Source: Alloyangia pacifica (GTDB lineage: Bacteria; Pseudomonadota; Alphaproteobacteria; Rhodobacterales; Rhodobacteraceae). From it: a DNA stretch of 64,000 nt. The notes under the pieces are model-generated. The model ran no database searches, was not told the origin of the DNA, and saw only the letters and a program-made list of their open reading frames with translations. A program made the position numbers and the translations under genes. The DNA is taken from assembly GCF_003111685.1 (NCBI RefSeq), contig NZ_CP022190.1, positions 248,001 to 312,000 on the forward strand, read 5' to 3'. Of the stretch, positions 36,521 to 45,420 are shown in pieces. Each line of letters starts with the position of its first letter. Position 1 is the stretch's first letter.

Positions 36521-38149
36521 ATGAGCATCCCCCAGCAGATTTGGCCCGAAGACTTCGCGAAACGCTATGTGGACAAGGGCTATTGGCAGGGGGAGACCTT
36601 CGGTCAGATGCTGGACCGGCTGGAGGCGACTCACGGCGCGCGCCTTGCGCTGGTCGCCGGTGAGGCCCGCTGGAGCTACGCCGAGCTGGCCCGCCGCGCC
36701 CGCATCGCTGCCGAGGGCTTCGCAGGTCTGGGGCTGGTGCCGGGCGAGCGCGTGCTTGTGCAGCTGCCGAACCGCGCCGAATTCCTCGTCGCGGTCTTCG
36801 GCCTTTTCTACGCCGGGCTGGTGCCAGTCTACGCGCTCCCCGCGCACCGCGAGACCGAAGTGCTGCACCTTGCCGCCAAGTCCGGCGCCCGCGCTTATGT
36901 GGTTGCCGACCGGCACGACGGTTTCGACTACTTGCCGATGGCGCGCAAGGTGCTGGCCGAGATCGACAGCGTCGTGCATGTGATCGTGGCGGGTGAGGCC
37001 GCAGAGTTCACCGCCCTCGGCAGTCTCGGCGACCAGGGGCTCGCCGCCCCGGTCGCGCGCGATCCGCGCGCGGTCGCCTTCCTGCAGATCTCCGGCGGTT
37101 CCACCGGCCTGCCGAAGCTGATCCCCCGCACTCACGACGACTATCTCTACAGCGTCCGCGCCTCGGCCGAGATTTGCGGGCTGAGCGCCGACAGCGTCTA
37201 CCTGTGCGCGCTGCCCGCCGCGCACAACTTTCCGATGAGCTCTCCAGGCTATCTCGGCACCCTGCACGCGGGCGGCACGGTGGTGATGAGCCCCAACCCG
37301 CAGCCCGAGGTCGCCTTCAGGCTGATCGCCGAGCATGGCGTCACGATCACCGGCCTCGTGCCGCCCCTCGCGCTCCTGTGGATGCAGGCCGCGCCGCGCA
37401 GCAAGCACGACCTTTCGAGCCTTGAGGTGCTGGGCGTCGGCGGCGCGAAATTCATCCCCGAGGCGGCGGCGAGGGTGCGACCCTTGCTTGGCTGCACGCT
37501 GCAGCAGGTCTTCGGCATGGCCGAGGGGCTGGTGAACTACACCCGGCTCGACGATCCCGAAGAGATCATCATCAATACTCAGGGCCGGCCGATCAGCGCC
37601 GACGACGAAGTTCTGGTGCTTGACGACGCAGGCAATCCGGTCCCCGAGGGCGAACCCGGCAACCTTTACACCCGAGGGCCCTACACCATTCGCGGCTACC
37701 ACGAGGAGCCTTCGGCCAACGCCCGCAGTTTCACTGCCGATGGGTTCTACCGCACCGGCGACGTGGTGCGCCGCCTGCCCGGCGGCTATCTCGAGGTGCG
37801 CGGCCGGGCAGGCGATCACATCAACCGCGCCGGCGAGAAGATCTCGGCCGAGGAGGTCGAGGATCATCTGATCGCCCACGAAGCTGTCTTCGACGCCGCG
37901 GTGGTCTCGGTGCCCGACCGGTTCCTCGGCGAGAAGACCTGCGCTTTCGTGGTGCGTAGCGATGCGGTCGAGGTGCAGTCAAAGGACCTCAAGGCCTTTG
38001 TCCGCAGCCGCGGCATCGCCGAGTTCAAGGTGCCCGACCAGATCGTCTTCGTGCCCGCTTTCGAGACCACCGCAGTGGGCAAGGTCAGCCGCAAGGCCCT
38101 GCGCGCCGCGCTGAAAGATAAATACCTGGAAAAAGGAGAGACCGCGTGA
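36521..38149 (+). CDS. dhbE: Aryl-acid AMP ligase (2,3-dihydroxybenzoate/salicylate-AMP ligase, DhbE/EntE type)
   Basis: A 542-residue stand-alone adenylation enzyme. The start at ATG 36521 (MSIPQQIWPEDFAKRYVDKGYW) matches the N-terminus of EntE/DhbE proteins. Adenylate-forming motifs: ISGGSTGLPKLIPRTHDDY (about 190-208), the aryl-acid pocket region ALPAAHNFPMSSPGYLG (about 229-245), QVFGMAEGL, YRTGD and the C-terminal lysine region GKVSRKALR. It activates an aryl acid and loads it onto the carrier protein encoded next. I cannot tell 2,3-dihydroxybenzoate from salicylate by eye; the asparagine in HNF favours the DHB-type pocket. Confidence 0.88.
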   Translation: MSIPQQIWPEDFAKRYVDKGYWQGETFGQMLDRLEATHGARLALVAGEARWSYAELARRARIAAEGFAGLGLVPGERVLVQLPNRAEFLVAVFGLFYAGLVPVYALPAHRETEVLHLAAKSGARAYVVADRHDGFDYLPMARKVLAEIDSVVHVIVAGEAAEFTALGSLGDQGLAAPVARDPRAVAFLQISGGSTGLPKLIPRTHDDYLYSVRASAEICGLSADSVYLCALPAAHNFPMSSPGYLGTLHAGGTVVMSPNPQPEVAFRLIAEHGVTITGLVPPLALLWMQAAPRSKHDLSSLEVLGVGGAKFIPEAAARVRPLLGCTLQQVFGMAEGLVNYTRLDDPEEIIINTQGRPISADDEVLVLDDAGNPVPEGEPGNLYTRGPYTIRGYHEEPSANARSFTADGFYRTGDVVRRLPGGYLEVRGRAGDHINRAGEKISAEEVEDHLIAHEAVFDAAVVSVPDRFLGEKTCAFVVRSDAVEVQSKDLKAFVRSRGIAEFKVPDQIVFVPAFETTAVGKVSRKALRAALKDKYLEKGETA

Positions 38150-38382
38150 GCCTTACGCAGGACAAGATGCGCGCCGATATTGCCGAGGCGCTGGAGATCG
38201 CCCCGGAGGAGATCACCGCCGAGGCCAATCTCTTCGATCTCGGGCTCGACTCCATGCGGCTCATGTCGCTGGTCATGACCTGGCAGGAGGCCGACGAAAA
38301 GGCGGATCTCTCAGAGATCTGGGAGCACCAGACCTTCGCCGCCTGGTGGGGCGTGGTCGCGGCCCAGCACGCCGGGGCCTGA
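38146..38382 (+). CDS. Free-standing aryl carrier protein
   Basis: A 78-residue carrier protein with GTG start (AAGGAGAG ribosome site) overlapping the ligase stop. The phosphopantetheine attachment motif is LFDLGLDSMRLM, with the serine at residue 36. In enterobactin-type systems this domain is normally fused to the isochorismatase (EntB, VibB); here it stands alone. It would hold the aryl acid for condensation by the NRPS that follows one base later. Confidence 0.85.
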   Translation: MSLTQDKMRADIAEALEIAPEEITAEANLFDLGLDSMRLMSLVMTWQEADEKADLSEIWEHQTFAAWWGVVAAQHAGA

Positions 38383-38383
38383 C

Positions 38384-41300
38384 ATGGCGACGGGGCGCGC
38401 GGCTTTCCCGCTGACCGAGGCGCAGGAGGGCCTGTGGTATGCACAGGCGCTCGACCGCGCGAACCCGATCTTCAACTGCGGCCAGTACATCGAGCTGCTC
38501 GGCCCGCTCGACGTGGACCGCTTCGCCCGCGCCTTCGAGACGGCGGCGGCTCAGAGCCCGGCGCTGCGCCTCCGCTTCGGCATGCAGGGCGGCGCGCCGC
38601 GGCAATGGCTCGCAGAGGTGGGACCGCGGCTCGAAATGGTGGACCTTTCGGGGCTGGACGATCCCGTGGGAGAGGCCCGGGCCCGGATGATGGCCGACAG
38701 TGGCCGCGCTGTGGATCTTGCCGGCGAACAAGCCGGGCGCTTCGTGCTCTACCTCCTCGGCGGGGGCCGGGCCTTTTGGTACGAGCGCATCCACCATCTT
38801 GCCACCGATGGCTTCGGCATCGTGCTGCTGACCAACCGCGTGGGCGAGATCTATTCCGCAGAGGCGACGGGCAAGACCCCCGCTGCCTTCCCGGCGCTGG
38901 ACCCGGTTCTGGAGGACGACGCAGCCTATCGTCAGTCCGACCGCCGGGCCGCCGATGCCGCCTTCTGGCTGGCCGAGATGCGGGGCCTCGAGACGGTCGC
39001 CGGACCCGCCGAGGGGCGCGCGGTCACCTCGGCGCGCTTCGACCGCGCCCGGCTGGACCTGCCGCCCGAGTTTTGCGAGGCGTTGAACTCCGTTTCCAAG
39101 GCGGCGGGCGTCGGCTGGCCCGATGTGCTCACGGTGCTCAGCGGGGCCTATTTCTCGCGCGTCTCGGGTGCGGGCGAGCGGGTTTATGGCCTGCCCTTCA
39201 TGGCCCGCATGGGCACCAGAGCGGCCCGCGTACCCTGCATGTGGATGAACGTTCTGCCCTATCGCTGCGACCCCGACGAGGACAGGCCGCTGCCCGAGTT
39301 GCTGAAAGCCGAGGCGCGGCGGCTCGGCGCGCTGCGCAAGCATGGCCGCTATCGGTCGGAACAGCTGCGCCGGGACCTGCGGCGCACCGCCATCGACGCG
39401 CGGCTTTACGGCCCGATGATCAACGTCCAGCCCTTCGACATGCCGCCGCGCTTCGCTGGGCTCGAGGCGCATCTGCATATTCTCGGGGCCGGGGCGGTGG
39501 ACGATATCACCGCCACCTTCCGGGGCGACGCGACCGCCTTGCTGTCTTTGGAGATCGACAGCAACCCGGCGCTCTATTCGGCTGACGCGGCGCAGCGACA
39601 TCTCGATCGGCTGGCAGCGTTCCTGACGGCGGCGCTGAAGGCTGAGCGGCTCTCCGAGGTGCCGACACTGACGGCGGACGAAGAACGTTGGGCGGTCGGG
39701 GAGGTCAACGCCACCGATCATGAGTTTCCCGAGACCACGCTCACCGAGCTGATCCTCGCGCAGATGCGCGCCGCGCCCGAGGCGCCCGCGGTTGTCTATG
39801 GCACGAAGACGCTCAGCTACGCCGAGCTGGACCGCCGCTCCGCCGCGCTTGCCGCCGCGCTGCGCGCGCAGGGCGCCGGGCCGGGCAAGGTGGTGGCCAC
39901 GGCGCTGCCGCGCTCCGAACATCTGGCCGTCGCGCTTGTGGCCATCCTGCGCGCCGGCGCCGCCTATGTGCCGCTCGACCCCGAGAATCCGCCCGCGCGG
40001 CTTGCCGCGCTGCTCGAGCGCACTGGCGCGGTCGCGCTGCTGGCAGAGGGTGATCTCGACGCCGGGGGCATGGCCGCCTTTGCGCCCGGGTCATGGCCCG
40101 CGACCGGCGCGGCACCGGAGCCCGGCACCACGCCGGACGATCTGGCCTATATCCTCTTTACCTCCGGCTCCACCGGCGAGCCCAAAGGCGTGATGATCGA
40201 GCACCGCGCGATCGTGAACCGGCTGCTATGGATGCGCGACCACTATGGTATCGATACCACGGATCGCATCCTGCAGAAAACGCCGACCACCTTCGACGTC
40301 TCGGTCTGGGAGCTGTTCCTGCCCTATCTTTGCGGCGGCACGCTGGTCTTTGCCGAGCCGGGTGCGCATCGCGATCCCTCGGCCATAGCCCGGCTGGTGC
40401 GCACGCAGGGCATCACCACGATGCATTTCGTACCCTCGATGCTCTCGGCCTTCCTCGAGGCCCCGGCCTCCGAGGGGCTTTCACTGACCCGCGTCTTCTG
40501 CTCGGGGGAGGCGCTGACCGCCGAACACCGCACGCGGTTCCACGCGCGGGTAACGGCCCAGCTCCACAACCTCTACGGCCCGACCGAAGCGGCGGTGGAC
40601 GTGACCTATTGGGATGCCGCCCCCCAGGACGACAGCCTGCCGCTGCCCATCGGTTTCCCGGTGTGGAACACCCGCGTCCAGGTGCTCGACGCGCGCCTGC
40701 GCCCGGTGCCGCCCGGGGTGCACGGACAGCTCTACCTCGGAGGGGTGCAGCTGGCGCGGGGGTACCTCGGCCGCCCCGACCTGACCGAGGAGCGTTTCAT
40801 CCCCGATCCCTTCCGTCCCGGTGAGCGGCTCTACGCGACGGGCGACCTGGCCTATCTGCGGCCCGACGGCGCGGTGGTCTACGCGGGCCGGGCCGATCAC
40901 CAGGTGAAGATCCGCGGCATGCGCATCGAGCCGGGCGAGATCGAGGGCGCGATCAAGGCGACGGGGCTGGTGCGCGATGCGGTGGTGATCGCCCGCGCCG
41001 ACGGCGGCGCGGACCCGCGTCTCGTGGCCTATGTGCTGACGGGGGCGCGCTTCGATAGCGCGCCGCTCATGGCGGAACTGGCGACCGCGCTGCCCGCGCA
41101 CATGGTGCCCTCTGCGGTGGTGGCGCTCCAGAGCTGGCCGATGACCAGTTCGGGCAAGCTCGACCGCAAGGCGCTGCCCGCGCCGGTGCTCAAGATGCCC
41201 GTCGGCACACCTCCGGTCGGCCCGGTCGAGGAGCGTCTCGCCGCCCTCTACCGTGACGTGCTGCACCTGCCCCAGACACCGAGCCGGGAGGCGGATTTCT

Positions 41301-42250
41301 TCGACCTTGGCGGCGACAGCTTGACCGCGCTGAGCCTCAGTTTCCGCATCGAGGCCACCTTCGGGCAGGATCCGGGGCTTGGGCAGATCTTCGAAACCCC
41401 GGGGCTTGCCCAGCTCGCCCGTGCGCTCGAGATGGCGGAGACGGCGCAGGCCGGGCTCGCGCCGCTGCTGCCGCTGGCCGAGGGGGAGGGCGCGCCGCTC
41501 TTCATCCTGCATCCGGCGGGCGGGCTCGGCTGGGGCTACCGGCGACTGGCGCGGGCGTTGACGACGCCGCGCCCGGTCTTCGCCGTGCAGTCGCCGCTGC
41601 TGACCGGCGCGCCGCTGCCTGGCACCCTGCGCAGGCTCGCCGTAGATTACGCCGACCGGATCGAGGCGCAGGCGCCGCAAGGCGTGATCCACCTCGCCGG
41701 GTGGTCGGTGGGCGGTATCCTGGCGCAGGAAGCCGCGGTGGAGCTGGCGACGCGCGGCCGCGCGCCGGGGCTTGTCGCCCTGCTCGACAGCTACCCCGCC
41801 GAGTGCTGGCGGGCCGAACCCCAGCTTTCGGACGCCGAGGCGCTGCGCGCCCTCTTGGCCATCGCCGGTCACGACCCGGACAGCCATCCCGAACTCGACA
41901 GCCGCGCGGCGGTGGTGGGCTTTCTCAAGCAGGGCGGCACGCCGCTCGGCAGCCTGCCGGAGGCGGTGCTCGACGCGGTGGTGTTGCTGGTTACCGGCAC
42001 CAACCGGTTGATCCGGGGCCATGAACACCGGCGTTACTCGGGCACGCTCACCCATGTGCGTGCGGCGCGAGACCACGCCGGGCGCGACCTGCATGCCGGG
42101 CTCTGGGGCGCCCACGCCGCGCGGGTCGAGCCGCTCGATCTGCCGCTGCTGCATCCCGAGATGGTCTCGCAGGTTGCGGCCGAGGCACTGGGGCCGGAAT
42201 TCTCGGTGCGCATGGCGCAGGCCGAGGCGCTGCTGCGGGAGAGGGCTTGA
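38384..42250 (+). CDS. Four-domain NRPS of EntF type (C-A-T-TE), serine-type adenylation code
   Basis: A 1288-residue synthetase. The condensation domain has HHLATDG (HHxxxDG, residues 137-143). The adenylation domain has FTSGSTGEPKG near residue 591, FDVSVWELF and NLYGPTEAAVDVTYW. Reading specificity positions by alignment to PheA gives D-V-W-H-F-S-L-V, the serine code of EntF. The carrier domain DFFDLGGDSL has its serine near residue 979. The thioesterase has GWSVGG near 1107. It should join the aryl group to serine and release or cyclise an oligo-seryl product. One module with a TE is the EntF layout; trimer formation is inferred. Confidence 0.9.
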   Translation: MATGRAAFPLTEAQEGLWYAQALDRANPIFNCGQYIELLGPLDVDRFARAFETAAAQSPALRLRFGMQGGAPRQWLAEVGPRLEMVDLSGLDDPVGEARARMMADSGRAVDLAGEQAGRFVLYLLGGGRAFWYERIHHLATDGFGIVLLTNRVGEIYSAEATGKTPAAFPALDPVLEDDAAYRQSDRRAADAAFWLAEMRGLETVAGPAEGRAVTSARFDRARLDLPPEFCEALNSVSKAAGVGWPDVLTVLSGAYFSRVSGAGERVYGLPFMARMGTRAARVPCMWMNVLPYRCDPDEDRPLPELLKAEARRLGALRKHGRYRSEQLRRDLRRTAIDARLYGPMINVQPFDMPPRFAGLEAHLHILGAGAVDDITATFRGDATALLSLEIDSNPALYSADAAQRHLDRLAAFLTAALKAERLSEVPTLTADEERWAVGEVNATDHEFPETTLTELILAQMRAAPEAPAVVYGTKTLSYAELDRRSAALAAALRAQGAGPGKVVATALPRSEHLAVALVAILRAGAAYVPLDPENPPARLAALLERTGAVALLAEGDLDAGGMAAFAPGSWPATGAAPEPGTTPDDLAYILFTSGSTGEPKGVMIEHRAIVNRLLWMRDHYGIDTTDRILQKTPTTFDVSVWELFLPYLCGGTLVFAEPGAHRDPSAIARLVRTQGITTMHFVPSMLSAFLEAPASEGLSLTRVFCSGEALTAEHRTRFHARVTAQLHNLYGPTEAAVDVTYWDAAPQDDSLPLPIGFPVWNTRVQVLDARLRPVPPGVHGQLYLGGVQLARGYLGRPDLTEERFIPDPFRPGERLYATGDLAYLRPDGAVVYAGRADHQVKIRGMRIEPGEIEGAIKATGLVRDAVVIARADGGADPRLVAYVLTGARFDSAPLMAELATALPAHMVPSAVVALQSWPMTSSGKLDRKALPAPVLKMPVGTPPVGPVEERLAALYRDVLHLPQTPSREADFFDLGGDSLTALSLSFRIEATFGQDPGLGQIFETPGLAQLARALEMAETAQAGLAPLLPLAEGEGAPLFILHPAGGLGWGYRRLARALTTPRPVFAVQSPLLTGAPLPGTLRRLAVDYADRIEAQAPQGVIHLAGWSVGGILAQEAAVELATRGRAPGLVALLDSYPAECWRAEPQLSDAEALRALLAIAGHDPDSHPELDSRAAVVGFLKQGGTPLGSLPEAVLDAVVLLVTGTNRLIRGHEHRRYSGTLTHVRAARDHAGRDLHAGLWGAHAARVEPLDLPLLHPEMVSQVAAEALGPEFSVRMAQAEALLRERA

Positions 42251-42271
42251 GCCAGGGCCCGGTTTCGCTTT

Positions 42272-43147
42272 CTACCGAGCCGCCAACGCCAGCGTCCCGG
42301 GCAGCGAGGCCGGGAGCGAGGCGATATGCACCGCGCCGGGGTAGACCTGCGCCGAGATCTCTAGCCCGGCGGGCGCACCGCGAAGCTGCTCGATGATCCG
42401 CAGGGTGGGCGGGGGCGGTCCGTCGGGCTGCGGCCCGGCGCTGCCGGTGCGCTTCTCCTTGTCGCCCATGCCGAAGTGCAGCGCCCGAGGCGGGCCTGCG
42501 GCGATGCCGCGCTGCGAGACAAGCCGGGCGACCAGCGTCTCGTCCCACCAGACCGACGGGCTGATTGCGGCGAAGCGGGCAAAGCTGTCGGGCCTTGTCA
42601 GCGCGGTAAAGAGCGTGAAGAGCCCGCCGAAGCTGTGCCCCCAGAGCGTTCGCCTTGCGGGGTCGACCGACAGGCCATGCTCGACCTCGGCGCGAATGCC
42701 ACCGGTCAGCCGGGCGAAATAGGCCTCGGCGCCGCCGGCGCGCCGCTCGGGGTGGTGCGGGTCGGGCCGCGGCGCGGCGCCGGGCGCCACGGGGGGAGAA
42801 TAGTCGAAGATTCGATGGTTGCGGGCAAACTGCTTGTCGGTGTCGTAACCGATCCCGGCGACAATCAGCCCGGGTGCTCCCTCGAGCAGCGCGGCCGTCA
42901 GGAAGTCGAAGGCCGCATTCCCGTCGAGCAGGTAGAGGATCGGCCAACCTCTCTCCGGCGCGGGCGCCTTGGGAACCGCAAGGAAGAGCCGCGTTGCGGG
43001 CACGTCGGGAGCGTCCGGGCCGCAGGTTTCGCGGGGCAGAACGCGACTGGTGAGGACGTGCGAAGAGACTGGCGTCGTGAGGATTTCCAGCGTGGCGTCC
43101 CGTCCGCGATGCGGCGGCAACGGGGTCTGCGGGGCAGTTTCGCACAT
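42272..43147 (-). CDS. Siderophore esterase (IroE/Fes/BesA-type alpha/beta hydrolase)
   Basis: A 291-residue hydrolase from ATG 43147 (MCETAPQTPLPPHRGRDA). Reading further upstream in frame gives antisense of the binding-protein gene and was rejected. PILYLLDGNAAFDF and the nucleophile elbow WGHSFGGLF (about 180-188) are typical of the Fes/IroE esterase family (PF00756-type). The catalytic histidine is probable in GAVHIASLP near the C-terminus. No signal peptide, so it acts in the cytoplasm. It would cut the ester bonds of the ferric siderophore to free iron. Convergent with the NRPS gene (21-bp gap). Confidence 0.85.
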   Translation of the reverse strand: MCETAPQTPLPPHRGRDATLEILTTPVSSHVLTSRVLPRETCGPDAPDVPATRLFLAVPKAPAPERGWPILYLLDGNAAFDFLTAALLEGAPGLIVAGIGYDTDKQFARNHRIFDYSPPVAPGAAPRPDPHHPERRAGGAEAYFARLTGGIRAEVEHGLSVDPARRTLWGHSFGGLFTLFTALTRPDSFARFAAISPSVWWDETLVARLVSQRGIAAGPPRALHFGMGDKEKRTGSAGPQPDGPPPPTLRIIEQLRGAPAGLEISAQVYPGAVHIASLPASLPGTLALAAR

Positions 43148-43172
43148 GAGATCCGCTCTCGGGCTTATTAGT

Positions 43173-43187
43173 TGACAATACCACTCA
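43173..43187. promoter_or_regulatory. Iron-responsive operator (RirA-type TGA-N9-TCA) in a divergent promoter
   Basis: TGA at 43173-43175 and TCA at 43185-43187 are separated by exactly nine bases in an A+T-rich segment, between the divergent esterase and binding-protein genes. It also contains TTGACA (43172-43177), so a bound repressor would cover a -35 element. The motif is that of the alphaproteobacterial iron regulator RirA. Confidence 0.6.
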
Positions 43188-43243
43188 AGTAATTTCCCTT
43201 GGCCCCGGCTGCAATGGCCGATCATGCCGAAGAAAGGACTCTC

Positions 43244-44380
43244 ATGACGCCGCGTCTCAGGCATCCGTGCATTCTTACCTCGAGCTGGCTTTTGATGGGT
43301 CTTTCCATAGTTCTGGCGTCGCTGCTGCTCGGGACCGGCGCGGCGCGCGCCGAGATTCGCGTGACCGACCTGGCCGGACGCGAGGTGGTGCTGGAAGAGC
43401 CGGCGCGGCGGATCGTGCTGGGCGAGGGGCGGCATCTTGCGGTGCTGGGCATGCTGCACGCGGACCCGGTGGCGCTGCTGGCGGGCTGGCGGCAGGACAA
43501 GGGACTCGATCCGGCGACCTATGAGGCCTATCTCGCAAAGTTCCCGGCGCTGGCTGACGTGGCGCCGGTGGGGGCAGGCAACCGTCTGCTCTCGGTCGAG
43601 AGCACGATCGCGCTGATGCCCGACCTCGTGCTGCTGAGCCTGATGGACGCGACGGACCCGCAGATGGAGATGCCGCTGCGCCAGCTGGACGCGGCGGGCA
43701 TTCCGGTGGCCTTTGTCGACTTCTTCACCGCACCGCTCGAGAACACCCTGCCGAGCCTGCGGCTGATCGGCGCGCTGACCGGGGCCGAAGAGAGGGCAGA
43801 GGCGTTTGCCGGCTTCTACCAGAGCCACCTCGACAAGGTCCGGGCCACGCTGAAGGCCGCTCAGCCCGCGCCGCCGCGGGTCTTCATCCACGTGCATGCC
43901 GCGCCGACCAACTGCTGCGCTACCGTGGGGCCGGGGGTCTTTGACGAGTTCGTCGAGGCCGCGGGAGGCTACAACATCGGCCGTGACAGCGTGCCCGGGG
44001 TGATGGGCAACGTCGGGCTGGAGAACCTGCTGGCCTCGGACCCGGATGTCTACCTCGCCACCGGCGGCGCGCATATGAAGGCCCGCGGCGGGTTGGTGCT
44101 GGGCGCGGGGATCGGCGCAGAGACGGCGGCGCAGAGCTTCGCCGCGCTGCTCGCCACCCCCGGCTTCGCCGACCTCCGGGCGGTGCAAGAGGGGCGGGCG
44201 ATCGGCATCTGGCACCTGTTCAACGATTTCCCGGCGCATATCGCGCTGATCGAGGCGCTGGCCAAACGCTTCCACCCGGATCTCTTCCCGGATCTTGACC
44301 CGATGGCCACCATCGCCGAGTTCGAGGATCGCTTCTCGCCGGTCGAGATAACCGGAAGCTACTGGACCCCTGCCGAATGA
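43244..44380 (+). CDS. Ferric-siderophore periplasmic binding protein (FecB/FepB type)
   Basis: A 378-residue class III binding protein. ATG 43244 (MTPRLRHPCILTSSWLL) has AAAGGA upstream. A signal sequence follows (LLMGLSIVLASLLLGTGAARA). The mature protein begins EIRVTDLAGREVVLEEPARRIV, the usual opening of iron-siderophore and haem binding proteins. Later features are the VESTIALMPDLVLLS and LENLLASDPDVYLATGG segments. First of a three-gene importer, and divergent from the esterase gene with an iron box between. Confidence 0.88.
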   Translation: MTPRLRHPCILTSSWLLMGLSIVLASLLLGTGAARAEIRVTDLAGREVVLEEPARRIVLGEGRHLAVLGMLHADPVALLAGWRQDKGLDPATYEAYLAKFPALADVAPVGAGNRLLSVESTIALMPDLVLLSLMDATDPQMEMPLRQLDAAGIPVAFVDFFTAPLENTLPSLRLIGALTGAEERAEAFAGFYQSHLDKVRATLKAAQPAPPRVFIHVHAAPTNCCATVGPGVFDEFVEAAGGYNIGRDSVPGVMGNVGLENLLASDPDVYLATGGAHMKARGGLVLGAGIGAETAAQSFAALLATPGFADLRAVQEGRAIGIWHLFNDFPAHIALIEALAKRFHPDLFPDLDPMATIAEFEDRFSPVEITGSYWTPAE

Positions 44381-45420
44381 GCGCGGTCCAGGCGATCCTT
44401 GCCGAGCAATCGCGGCGCAGCCAGCGCCGGGTTCTGCTCGTCGCCCTGCTGGGACTGGGCGCGGGGTTTTCGGTGCTTCTCGATCTGGTCTCGGGGCCGT
44501 CGGGCTTGCCACTCGGGCAGGTGCTTGGCGCTCTGACCGGGGCGGGCGAGGTGCCGAAGGCCGCGGAGGTGATCGTTTGGCAGGTCCGCCTGCCGGTCGC
44601 GATCATGGCGCTGCTCGTGGGCGCGGCGCTGTCACTCTCGGGGGCCGAGATGCAGACCGTGCTCGACAACCCGCTGGCCGAACCCTTCACGCTCGGCATC
44701 TCGGCCTCGGCGGCGCTTGGCGCGGGGGTGGCGATCGTGCTGGGGCTGTCGTTGCCGGGCATCCCGGTGCTCTGGTCGGTGTCGGGCAACGCCTTTGTCT
44801 TCGCGCTCCTTGCGCTGGGGTTGCTGCAGCTGGCATCCGTCTTGCGGGGCGGCGGCTCCGAGGTGGTCATCCTGCTCGGTATTGCGGTCAACTTCACCGC
44901 CGCGGCGCTGCTGGCGCTGGTGCAATTTGTCGCCTCGCCGGATGCGCTGCAGCAGCTGGTGTTCTGGACCATGGGCAGCCTCGTCAACGCGCGCTGGGAG
45001 GGCATCGCAATGCTGGCACTTGTGCTGGCGGCCTGCCTGCCCTTCTCGCTCGCCGCGTCGTGGCGGCTGACGGCGCTGCGGCTCGGGGCCGATCAGGCGC
45101 AGGGCTTCGGGCTCGATGTGGCGCACCTGCGGCGCTGGACGCTGGTGCGGGTGAGCCTGCTGGCGGCGGCGTCGGTCTCCATGGTCGGCGTGATCGGCTT
45201 CGTCGGCCTCGCCGGGCCGCATATCGCGCGGATGGCAGTGGGCGAGGATCACCGTTTTCTGCTGCCGGCAAGCCTCTTCACCGGGGCGCTGCTGATGTCG
45301 CTCGCCTCGGTTGCCTCGAAGCTGCTGGTGCCCGGGATCCTGCTGCCGGTGGGGATCGTGACCTCGCTGGTCGGCCTGCCGGTGTTCTTTGCTCTCGTGC
45401 TGCGGAGGGAGGCGCGATGA
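44377..45420 (+). CDS. FecCD-family iron-siderophore ABC permease
   Basis: A 347-residue permease with about nine hydrophobic helices, starting at the ATGA overlap with the binding-protein gene. Motifs: LSGAEMQTVLDNPLAEPFTLGISASAALGA (the G-x-x-x-Q..NPLA region, about 88-117), FWTMGSL (about 195) and GFVGLAGPHIARM (about 275). As a single permease gene it probably acts as a homodimer, like BtuC. Confidence 0.9.
   Translation: MSAVQAILAEQSRRSQRRVLLVALLGLGAGFSVLLDLVSGPSGLPLGQVLGALTGAGEVPKAAEVIVWQVRLPVAIMALLVGAALSLSGAEMQTVLDNPLAEPFTLGISASAALGAGVAIVLGLSLPGIPVLWSVSGNAFVFALLALGLLQLASVLRGGGSEVVILLGIAVNFTAAALLALVQFVASPDALQQLVFWTMGSLVNARWEGIAMLALVLAACLPFSLAASWRLTALRLGADQAQGFGLDVAHLRRWTLVRVSLLAAASVSMVGVIGFVGLAGPHIARMAVGEDHRFLLPASLFTGALLMSLASVASKLLVPGILLPVGIVTSLVGLPVFFALVLRREAR

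Noticed and set aside
43148..44512. N-terminal extension of the esterase frame to 746 residues
   Set aside because: The extra part is antisense to the binding-protein and permease genes; the esterase family begins near ATG 43147.
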